Both the position numbers and the translations under genes were made by a program. A stretch of DNA of 64,000 bases from Aquila chrysaetos chrysaetos (Eukaryota > Chordata > Aves > Accipitriformes > Accipitridae). The notes below the pieces were generated by a model. The model was not told where the DNA came from. It saw only the letters and a program-made list of their open reading frames with translations, and made no database searches. Position 1 is the first letter of the stretch, and the number at the start of each line of letters is the position of its first letter. The stretch is taken from assembly GCF_900496995.4 (NCBI RefSeq), contig NC_044006.1, positions 22,156,214-22,220,213 of the forward strand. The letters run 5' to 3'. This document shows, in pieces, positions 49,501 to 61,500 of the stretch.

Positions 49501-52500
49501 GGAAGAACCCGCAGTTCCCTTACTGGCATTTTATTTGTTTTACTGTATTTGTTGACTAATGAGTAGACAACTGTAAACCTGTAGAAACTCCCTCTAAGAA
49601 AGAGCTGCTGTTTAGAATATCCATTAAATAAAAAATAAGCACAATTTACTTTTTCTAAAGATTCATAAATGTGTAATTTAACTAGCATGTATAAAATGCT
49701 GATGTATTTATTAAATTAATACAAGCTATTTAATTTTACACTATTAAAAAAAACCCCCAAACCCTGGTATTACAGAGACAATTATCCTGTACATTAAGGT
49801 AGTTAAAGTGGGGTTTTTTGCCTGTTGACATCTCTCTGAAATAGGAGAGGAAAACTGTGACTTTTAAAGAAAAGGAAGGTTATAGGATAAAGCTTAGAAA
49901 TTGTATCTAAATGGAGAGAAAATGCTATTACTCAAATACAGAAATACCACATTTCAAGTTTGAAAAAGGAATATGGCATTCCTTTATAAATCCATTATTC
50001 TGTAGCTAAAGCAGTACAGCATTAACAACTAACTATAAATTTGTACAATGGTATATAGGAATTACACTTGCTTATAATAACAATTTCAAAGTAAAATGAT
50101 TTAATTTGAGGCCATTGCTAGCTGTAGAAAATATACTGGGGGATTAAAGTGTATTAGTAATAATTTTTAGACCAGTGTTTAAAATACCTTTATATCATGA
50201 TTAATTCTGTAAGAAAGCATTTTGCATAAATTTTTTTTCTTAACTTTCTTCCCTTCTCCACTAAAATCTCCACTAAAAGTCCATTGTTGGGAAGCATGGG
50301 ACATAAATTAAAACTGTTTCTGGAAGAATTTTTCTGTCTTCTTCCATCTTGAGTGTAAGGGATCTGGAGAAACCCTTTTGTCCTTACCTAAGACACTATT
50401 AAGTATATTTAGACCTTCAGACTTGTTTCTAGAACAAGTTCATAAAACTCTCCCATGAGTATATTTTCATAACTAACAGGTTACAAGGTGTAGTTAAATT
50501 ACAGCTAGAATGTGTTTCTCATATTAACCTGTAGTTACAACTTGTTCAGTAGCGTAAAGAGAAAGGAGTATAAGCAGTTGCTGTCTTTCTGTAGTAGTAT
50601 TTTAGGCAGTGAGAAACTCTTATGAAGTTAGTATCTAGTCATCTTTATTTAGCTTAAACAGGTGCAGCTCTCTGCTGGAAGCATTTTTCAGTGAATGAGT
50701 TCCTACATCAATGTGCCTGTTAATTCCTCCCAGAAAGAGCTTTGCCTCTTACTGCAGTGTTGTGTTGGTGATTCATAGTCAGATGGTACTTTTTAGTGGA
50801 ACCTGCATACCCTTTTCCTATTAATACCACTTCCATGTGTTGTCCTTCTCATTTTGTATTGTTTTGCCTTTTCCTATGCAAGAGAGAATTAAAAAGTGGT
50901 AACTCTTAATTCCTTGTTGATATCAGACCACGTTGCTCATTAGTTAAGAGCATTTACATTCCTGACCATGTTCACTGATGGATTTGCAAAGCGTGCTGTG
51001 CATTACATCACCTAGATGTCAATAAAAGCTTTGGATATAGTTAGACCTGCCAAAGAGACTTGGGCGGCTGCTCAAAATATCCCTTTGCTTTCCCAGCAAA
51101 TTCTGGGTCGTTCTTCTGTGGTTAATTTTTATTCTATGTTAATGTTATACCAACTAGCCTCTATTTTTTTTTTTTTCCCCCCTTGTTTGCTTATAGGGAT
51201 GCCATACAGCAAAGTACCAAAAACCTTGCTAAGTCAAGAGACACTACCTTTTTTCCTTTCCTCTAATCCTTTAGGCAAACTTTCCTGTGAACAAATGGAG
51301 TTAGGTTTATCTGTCCTTGACAAATCCATAGTCATGTATATATAACTTAAAGTAATTCTGTATTTCTAAGCAACAGATTTGAAAATAACGTAGCTCTAAT
51401 GGCGTAGAGCAAACTAAAATTATTATGCAGTGATAACCTGGATAATGGTATATGGAAAAGGGAAAGTAAGCACAATTTGATACTATGGTATTGGCTTCTT
51501 TTGAGGTAGGTTGGTCATTTGTTTGTTTTAAATAATTTTCTACTTTATCCACTTTGATCTTGAATGTCAGCAATCAGCTTGCTCCTCTGCTTGAAATTTA
51601 GACAAAGCGCACAAAACTAAATTAACATTGAATGTATTTTCACGTGTTTCATATAGTCATTAAATGCACATTTAGCTTGTTCTACAAGTGGGTTAATCAT
51701 GTGCTTCGGAAACAATTAGATCAGGTTGACAAAGAAATAAAATACACTACCTAGAGGGGAAAATCTGCATTTTGATGCCTGAGTGTGTTGCTTTGACTCC
51801 ATCCTGGCATATAAATTTTAAGCTTTATCTTTTCAAACAGAGGCTTAAGATTTTGGCATTTGTGAGGCTATAATATTAACTAACATTGCTGAAAGATTGT
51901 AACTTTTGTATTTGATGTTCAAGTGCATGTATGTCTGAGTGTGGCCATTTCAGTAGTGTGCTCATGTGAGGGTTCCTGTTTTTCTTGCTTATTGAAAGCA
52001 GTGTTTTCTGCACTTTCTTTCCCACCCGGGTAGTTTTTACAAAATTAACTCTGGAACACATAAACAAACCCAGACGGTAAGAAAAGTATTGCCTGAGAGG
52101 ATCTTTGTTTGACTAACCACAATTCTGGTTTTACAGATTTTTCTCAAATTTGTTCTCTCTGGAACAGTGGCAACAGTTCTCTTCGAGAGATTGCAAACCT
52201 ATGGGCAAAAAAAGTAAATGCATGGAGAATGAGTTTTCCCCATTCTCTTGAATCCTTGCTCAGGCTGTACTCATCCCTAATTTTAATGTCTGTCCCTGCT
52301 ATGACTGCCACTTAGTACTATCCCAAGCCAAAACTCTCATGGTCCATAAGCTACAACTCTACGCATAGTAGTTGGTAGATAACATGCTGCTTTGTTGTCC
52401 TGCAACCAAGGCTATTTTTTTTTTCTTCTGTGATATGTTCTGTGATGAAGTTGTAGTTTCGTAAGTCCTGGAAGTAGGAGAGAGGTGTTCTCTCAAATGG

Positions 52501-55500
52501 TTGTCTTCTTGTTTGGCAGCTTTATTACTTTGTTGAAATGAAGTTTTGTCCAGGCTCTTGGGCACTTCAGTATCCTCTAACTTGACCATTTTTCCCACGC
52601 TAGTTTTCCAGAACGGGGGTTGCTCCTGGTCAATGAAAACTTTCAGGACCTAGATGCAATATCATTTGAGGCTTAGACATTTTTAAACTATTTGCAGTGG
52701 CAGCAGCATGGACCTGTCAGCCTAGCTGGTGTTCCCTGTGCGAGCTGGGTGATCCATTCACAAAGGGTCATGCACTGTTTTTGGGCAAGCTCGTTCTTGA
52801 CTACCTCCTTTTGCGAGTGGTTTACAGTATTCATCTCTTCACAAACCTCCTACCTCTATACAACTGGCAGCTGACTTGCTAACATTAAAACTGTTAACTA
52901 CTTAAATTTTGGAACAGACATCGTGGTTTCAAAATGGCACTACCAAAACCCGTTCTTGCATTGGTATGGACTCCTGCAGACATACTGCAAAGTACTAAGC
53001 CTTATTTCAGTATTAATTTTAACACCTTCTGCCATATGAAGTACCTCATAGAAAAAGGGCCCTAGAGTGATTCTTGTATTTTACTGATCTGAAGATCAGT
53101 TCAGCATTACAGATCTCTGGGGTGTGTAGTACAAGCAGTTGTTATTTGGAGATCTGGTTTAGTCTTGGTTTCCTAATGGAAGGTGATCTTCTCTCTTCAT
53201 AGGTACGTGCCGTGGAACTACCATGAACCCCAGGTGGACATGTATGATTTTTCTGGTGACAAAGATCTAGAGTATTTCCTGCAGCTTGCTAACGATACTG
53301 GTTTGCTGGTTATCCTGAGAGCTGGACCTTACATCTGTGCAGAATGGGACATGGTACAGCCTTTTGTAACAGTTACCTCATTTCTAGGGTAAATCTAATG
53401 CAAGTATTTCTGTCTTAAAGTAGACAAACGTACTTGGTGTATCCTTGGACAAGACTTTTGGTTTAGCATATTAAAGTCCATGCATCCTAAGTGACTTCTT
53501 ACAACGCAAACTTTGTATTTGTTTTTTCATTGGGAATTATTACTTGTAGAAAATCAGTCTTCAGGTCTCAGTATATGTTTTGATAAAAGGCTAAATTCTT
53601 CTTACATTTCCCAAGAGCGGTCACTGACTGACTCCCTTTCTTTTCCCAGGGAGGTCTTCCTGCATGGCTGTTGGAGAAGAAATCTATTGTTCTCAGGTCT
53701 TCTGATTCAGGTAGAGGCGTCAAAAAGTACTAGCAAAAATACACTTCAGCAGCAAGGCAACTTTGCTGTTTGAGACCATTACTAGTTAATTCATATTTCA
53801 GCTTAAGTTATCTTGTGAGTAGAATCTTCAGTACTGTTAATTAGAAATGTGCGTTCAAGAAGTATATAGAATGAACAAAGTAGGGTAGAAAGTTTTCAAG
53901 GTATTGACAAATTTCATGAAAATTGGTGCCAAGAGAGAAATCATTGTCACCATTGAGGAAAAGACAGGTAGCTCTCAGCTTTGAGTTTTTTGGTTTTGCA
54001 ACGGCTGACTGGCCACTCATTGTGGGAATCCTTCCCGGCTGGTCAGTGTGCATGTAATTTCAGAACTAGTTACAGCATTCTTGTGTGCTACCTAGTCACG
54101 GACCAGACACAGAGGAATGAGATGAGACAGGAGATTAATGTGGTTATTGGAGCGTGTATTAGGGGACAAAGATATATATATCATACCTGACTTCAGTTCT
54201 GCTAATTGTGGGATAAATTACCTATTTAAAAAAACAGTACACATAGCAACATTTGAATTTGTTTTCCTGTTGAAATGTATTAAGACAATCTGTGTGAGAC
54301 ATATTGAAGTCTGGTGATTTTTCAAAGTTCATCAGTATTTAAATGTTTTACTTTTTAGTAAGCTGTACTGGAAGCTGACATTAATGAACGAGTATAACAG
54401 CACATCAGTTCATTAAATTCTGTTCTGTTATACTTATTTAGAACACTAGGTAAAAACTACCCATATATAATTTAGAACAAAACCCAGAAAAAAAGCAGAA
54501 AAGTTGTGGAACATTTATACTTTGTGTATCACAGATTACCTGGCAGCAGTAGAGAAATGGATGGGTGTCCTTTTGCCAAAGATGAGGCCTCACCTCTATC
54601 AAAATGGAGGTCCAATCATCATGGTGCAGGTAACTTCCTGAAAAATCAAATGAACCCAAGCAGCATGGATGCTTACATTGCTCTTGCAGACACTCCATGG
54701 GTGTTGGGTGGTAATGTCACAGATGTTCCTTAACAGTTTCAGGTAGTTGAAAGATACTGATGAAATCCTTTATCCTAAAGAACCGAATGCACTGTTTCTA
54801 GAATTCAGAGAGCGCTTGTCTGCTCTATCAAAGTTGTTTCCCACAACGATAGAAGGTGATAGAGGAAGCTTGAGGAGCTTTTGAGATCTGAGTTTTATGT
54901 CAGTTCTCACATAAAGCCAAAATACATTAAAATTGCCTGAAACCCTCTGACAGGCAAAAGGAGAATAAGGATACCTTCAGATAGAAGCAAAAGCAGTATG
55001 GAGTAAGCCTAAAACTTGTGACAAAAATGGCCTCAATTTATTCTTTTTAGTTAGTCGCACCTAACTTAAGCTGTAAATGTTTCAGGACACAATGTTGTGT
55101 GTTCATGGTGAGTAGCTTCTCTCTTAAATTCCTTCCAGAGGTGCAGTGGTGATTGTTCGATATTCTTAGTATTTGACCATAACAGCTTTGTTTTAATTTT
55201 TTTTTAAACTTCCTGGTTGGCACAGGATGGGATAGGAGACCCTTCTTATAATATGCCCAAGATCATTGCTCTTGAACAATGTATTATATCTATTGAGGAA
55301 AAGCACCAGGCAAAATTATTCCTTGGCAGGAATAAGTTGCTTATAACAGGATTTTCAGAAATAACTTTCAGGTGTACATGGCATTGGATCTGGAGCTTGA
55401 AAGTCCATCCCCTTGGGAAAGGGTCAAGATGTGTACCTCTCAGTAGTAGCAGGGTTGTCCTTCTCCCCTCAGTCCTTTGAGTCCATTGCAGGGCTTTGCT

Positions 55501-58500
55501 GTTCATGTGAGCCGCTTGTAGGTGTCTCTGTTCTGCAGGTCCAGTTTTGCTGCAGTTTTGATCATGTCACAACCTGTTATATGGTTTTATTGTTCTGTTT
55601 GGGAGGTGGGTCATAGCGCTCTTTTTACTAGAGACTGTGTTTTGATCACTGTTGCTAAGTAGCTAGAGTAGAGATTTTTACATGGAGGGCAATTCTGTAG
55701 GAAAATTACTTGCCTCCACACAATGATTGCTCCACTGTAAGGTACAGGTGAGAGGAATGAGTGTCTAGAACTGTTGTCTTCTCTTACTTCTCAGGTCTGG
55801 AGTTAAAATGACATTTTCAGCATTGCCGTCAAAGGAAGAGGAAGGTTGGATTTGGGCTTTCCATTTTTGGTATCAGGTGCAGACTGAAATTGGCTACTGC
55901 TTTATTGACTTGCTTTTACTGTGCAGGTAGAGAATGAGTATGGAAGCTACTTCGCTTGTGACTATGACTATCTGCGTTCCCTTCTGAAGCTCTTTCGACA
56001 GTATCTTGGGGATGAGGTGGTGCTGTTCACAACTGATGGTGCAAGCCGGTTTCACTTGAAATGTGGAGCTCTTCAGGGTCTTTATGCAACAGTGGACTTT
56101 GCCCCAGGTTGGAGACTGCTGTTTGTTACCAAAAAATTCTGTTGTGTGTGTGTTTTGTGGCAGGACAAACTGAGTTGACTGCTTGACAAACCTGACTGCT
56201 TTGTTTAAATGGGGCAGTAGGCATTTATGGATATTTGATGTACTCTTAAACATACAAGCATCACCCACAAATACCCAGATAGAGAGTCATAATCACTTCC
56301 CTGCATCATGAAATCATGAATAAACAATTTACACTGCTCATAGTGCCTGTCTCCTAAAAATTAGCAGTAATAGTTGACATTGATTCCATTGATGGTTTTA
56401 ATATTTTTTTGATGTTGAGTTTTTTTTGTTGTTGGTTTGGTTTTGTTTTTTTTAATGTCCTCTGCCCCAGAATCCAGCCCTTGTAGTTAATTTCTTTTTA
56501 AGCCAGTGGTTACTGGAAAAAAATTACTGCTGGAGATTATCGTTAAAAATGTGCACACTGCCACAATTTGCTGTGATACAGGCCTGAAGAATGGCTAAGC
56601 AACCATAGTGTGTTCAGAAGGTGCCCTTTTGATAGAATAGGAGAGTTAATGATGTAAATGTTCATGTACTACACGGACTTGGCAAAATAGGCTTAAGGCA
56701 CAAGAAATAAACTCCAAGATGGATCTTTCCATATTTTTTACATGTGGTCTCTTTTGTACATTATTCTCTCTACAGTGCTTAGCAGGAATCTGTTTTCTTA
56801 CAAGTAGATTGAAATTGTGAACTCCTTCATGTGTATTATTTATGAGCTACTGATGGAAGTAGTTATTTCTAGTCCCTATGGCTTGGGCCACTAGGAGTGA
56901 TCAGAAGTGAAACTCCTCTTAAGAGATAGCCTGGCTTCTGTTCTTCCCCATAGTCTTGGTACCACAGCCCCAGACCTATATTTTCCAATAACCAAGTAGC
57001 AATTCTGACACATCTCAGACTTTTTTGGTGCCAGGATGTTATTCCTGAGAAAAGCTGGGTTTTCAGAAGATGTATCTCAAAAGCAAAGATGTGCATGCAT
57101 GTATGTATGTATTTTAAGTAAGTTCTGCAACTTAAACACTGGAATCGCAGGTACCGATTCCTGTGTTTTCTGAAGTAACTTTCTTGTCTGGATTTTTGCT
57201 AGGTGTTGGAAAGGAGATAAGACACCTTTCAGTAAAATGAAGGACCAAAAAGTCATGGATGTAGCAACTCAGTTTTATTTTTATCTTCTTATAGGTGGCA
57301 ATGTCACAGCAGCATTCTTAGCTCAAAGGGGCAGTGAACCTACAGGCCCTTTGGTATGTCTTCTCACTTAAATTTCTTTTATCATTCCTAATCTTGCAGT
57401 GGTTAAGAGAGGAGTTGACAACAGTGTGTTGGACAGTTTTACAAAGACATAATTTCCAAGTCAGTCAGAAAAACTGAATAGAGGAGCTTCTCTGTGTGTC
57501 AAATCCACATTAACTGCTGTTCTGCCAATACTACTCTAGTCTCAAAAGGTATTGATTTTGTTTCAGTATTTTTCCTTGCTGAGGCAAATGTTTACAAAGC
57601 AGCAGGAAACAGTAAGTATGATTAGATGAGTTAGTGAGGTACGTGTGTGGGTGGAAGTTAAAAGCAAAATTAAAAGGGCAGGTTAGAAGTTGCTTCCTGT
57701 TTTCAGCCACCCTAGAGGTTTTATACAAGCTATAATGGGATGTGAGATCACTGGAAGCCTTTTTGACAAAGGGAGAAGGCCCGTTGAGGGTACAAGATTA
57801 ACTCTGTGCTATGAAATTGTTTAGAACACAATTTGAGTATTCAAAAGATTAATTTTTTATTACCTCTAGTCTATGTATGCTATTCTGCAGAGAATGTTTT
57901 GGTTCTATCATTTATTTGAATGCCAAGCATCTGAAACATGTTCATGTTGGCAGGTTCTGAGGAAATCCATGCTCTTTGGTATTTAACCAATTATTTTCAA
58001 AGTGTCCTTATAAAATTATTGAAACAATCCTTTAATTTCTTTGACTAGTAATCTGCTGAAAACCACTGACTTAGTGTACACTTTGCTGTATTTATAGTAG
58101 TTTAAAAATGGCTCGAATGAGTCAAGGTGCTATGTTTCCTTCCCTCTTACAATTAGTAACCTTAAATCACATTGCATTCTGTTCTTGTTCCCTCTTCATG
58201 TTTTCCCTTCCTCTTTTGCCCTTCCTCCTTTCAGGTTAATTCTGAGTTTTATACTGGATGGTTGGATCACTGGGGGCACCGTCATTCTGTTGTGCCTGCA
58301 CAAACTATAGCTAAAACACTTAATGAAATCCTGGCACGTGGCGCTAATGTTAACCTGTAAGTGTGTGTTCAGTAGAGGTAAATTTGGGGGGGATTTTTTT
58401 CCTCCCAATTCAGCAAAACCTGATTTAAGTGGATGGCTTTTTTTCCTTTTTAGGTACATGTTTATAGGTGGGACTAACTTTGCCTATTGGAATGGTAAGA

Positions 58501-61500
58501 AATTGTTTAAATGATACTAATGATGTAGGGAAGCTGTTTATGAATTAGGTAGTAATGTATTCTGTGAAAGAATAAGCTATGTCTGCTTTCACATGACAAA
58601 AGATGACTGCACTAGCTGTTCTCTGTCTATTGCCAGCATGTTGTACTAAATCCACATGGTATTTATCTTTGCAAAGGCTAGTTCTGCTTCACCCAGTCCT
58701 GTGAAACGGTTGAAACATGGATAAATTTGTTTTGCTTCAGAATATTTTTGAAGACTGTATAACAGAGCAGTGTGAGCTCAGAAGGACGTTGTCCTCCATC
58801 AGGAATAGTTTCTCTATGCCAAATCCCAAATACAAAGGCCTTTGTTGAATCTAAAAATGTAGCAGAGTCTGGCTGTGATTGGAGAGAATTCTGAAAGTTG
58901 ATACCTTTGAAAAAACACAACTCTTCCACTGTTTCTAGTGCCCTTTTTTTTTTCTTCCCCCTCCCTTAGGTGCTAATATGCCCTATATGCCACAGCCCAC
59001 TAGTTATGACTATGATGCTCCACTGAGTGAAGCGGGAGATCTGACAGAAAAATATTTTGCCTTGAGGGAAGTCATTGGTATGGTGAGTGTCCCCAGGACA
59101 TATTTAGAATGGTTCTTTGAAACATCCCTGGTGTACGGCAAACTCTCACTCTTGTGTTGGTTTAAGTTACTCCTGAATTTACTGCTTTCTGCAGGTAAGG
59201 GAAGGGAAGTAGAACAAGGCAATTAGGCCAACCTAACTGCTTGTTGTTACAAAAGGGGAAAGATCTTGCACCTCTCTGACTATACTTTCTGTCCTGATGG
59301 CTCCTTCCTTCCTTTCAGAGGAGGGAGTACAGGTAGGTGCAGGTCTGACACCTAAATGATTCAGCTCTGCTTTTTTGCTGTGTTTGTTTTCTTTCAGCTG
59401 AAGGTCAGTAAGCTGAATCGACTCACTCAGTCGGATGAGAGCCAGTGCTGGCACAACAGTAGCAGAGGGAGGCAGGAAGGGTTTGGCTGGGAGTAGAGAT
59501 GGAGGAGGAGTGATCAGAGCTCTTTCCCTTGCAGCATCGATGAGCCATTCAGTCAGCTCAGGCTCATCACTCGATGTCAGCCTGATATGCACTGCAGCTT
59601 AGTGCTTTGTCTGTCTGTATCCCAAGCTTCATGTTGTGGTTTTGGGCCTCTGTGAGGAGTGTGCTTATCCAAATGAGCACATCTTGTTTTTGTGATGCCA
59701 CAAACTGTAGGTAGTGGGTGGGACCAGCTTTGCCTTGCTGTAAAAATGCACAGTATCTCTACAAACTGGAGACTGAAGTGAAACATGGAACCTGTATCTG
59801 GATTTTGAATAGCCTTGCTTTGAAGGCCATTCAGATGAGGCTTAAAAACAGATTCAATGGGAATCCCAAGGCTTAAGCTTGTACTTGCTGTCCTGTTGCA
59901 TGCCAGCAACATTCCTATTCACTAAAAGACAGCTTTTTGATGGGAGTAGATCTCCCAAAAGTGTATTACGTTTTCTCTAGGGTTGAGCATGCCTTTATCT
60001 CCATACCTGTGGAAGGCCTGCTGTGGATCATGTTCTTCAATTTCTCCATTGCCCCTAAGCTTTCTGTTGATGGGATAATTCTGATAGCCTTTCAAGGGGA
60101 ACCTCCTGTCTTGATGCAGCTTTTCTCACCAGAGAAATTCCCAAACTTCCTGTTTTTGAGTTGTTTTCTTCAAGGCAAGATCCCTATCTGAAATGTAAGT
60201 AGTGTTCTAGTGCAGTGAGAGTGCCTTGATAAGATCTGAAGTGTTCACTATAACCTAAGGTGTGTTGGGTCATGGTACAGCTTTTTTTGGTGTGGTTTGT
60301 TTATCTCTTACCCTCCATATCCATAGGATCTCAGTGAAGTTTTCCTGTCTCTGCGGTGGGTTTTAAACCCATAACAGTCTATCTACTCAGTTGCAGTTTG
60401 GGGTGCAGCTGATGAAAGAAAATTAAGTTGCCTGTAACTAATGACTGTGTTCAACATGTTAGCTGTGCTATAAGGCTAACATGTTATAATCTTCCTTTAC
60501 TGTTTCCTTCAGTTAATAAATGTAATAAAGAAGGGTTTCACTCTACAGCTTCTTTCAATTGCTGACAGCATTCTTTAATTTTTATTATTTGGGCTGAAAT
60601 TTCCTACTTTTGACTTCTTCTCTTGGGTGAATTTAGTTTTTCTTTTTTTAAGTCTTAATATCTTGATTATTTTCAAATACAGAGAGGAAGAAATGAACTT
60701 GTTGCCAGAAATATAAATCAGACTTTCATCAGTCCATAGTTGAGATTTGACAGGAGGGCATTGGGAATTATACTGCTGTGGCCTGTTTAAAAAAACAAAA
60801 AACCAAACAGACCAACTAAACAAAAAAACGCCCTTGTTTTGGTGCAGAGGTGAGCTTCTGAGCATGAGTTTTATGCTGGATATACCATGTGTGTATACCA
60901 TGTGTAAGCCCAGCAAGTCATGCCTTGTGCTAAAACTTTCAAGCCGAAATCGAAGTAAAATCTCTTAAGAAAAATACCCTTTTGGCCCCTCACCAAGTTT
61001 ATATAAAAACTCCCTAGGAGCTGCCAAAGTAAGCACTCAGAAGTCACTGAATGTTCAGACTAAGATAGCCTTCACAAGGGGGGTCATTTGTGCATGTATA
61101 TTAAAATGTAGGCTTAGATTGCTTGATCACATGGGTATCTTATCTGCAGAAGTTTTTTCTCTATAATGTGCAGGCAGGGCCATGTTCAGTAAATGAAAGA
61201 AGAGATGGGAAGAGTGGCCATTACAGGAGACAAGTAGGCTCAGAAGGGAGGAGGCTAGGGTATGGGGCAGAAAGTCACTGTCTAGACTTGCCACTCCTCA
61301 AAGGTGTCCAAGAAAGTGGTGGACATTCACCTCTGCTGATCTCAGGTGGTTATTCCTAGAGTTATAGGGCAAGAAGTAAAGAGAAATAGCCTGGCAGTCC
61401 GAGTGTTGCCTTGTCATGTTTCCCTATGATTGATTGGGCAGTGGTCTAGACCAGGACCACAGGGAAGCTAACGATGACACCTCAAAGGTTCATGGAACTG

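Noticed and set aside
53183..53392. 69-codon frame as a complete small gene
   Set aside because: It is GLB1 exon 3 read through both splice sites. The intronic ends are not conserved.
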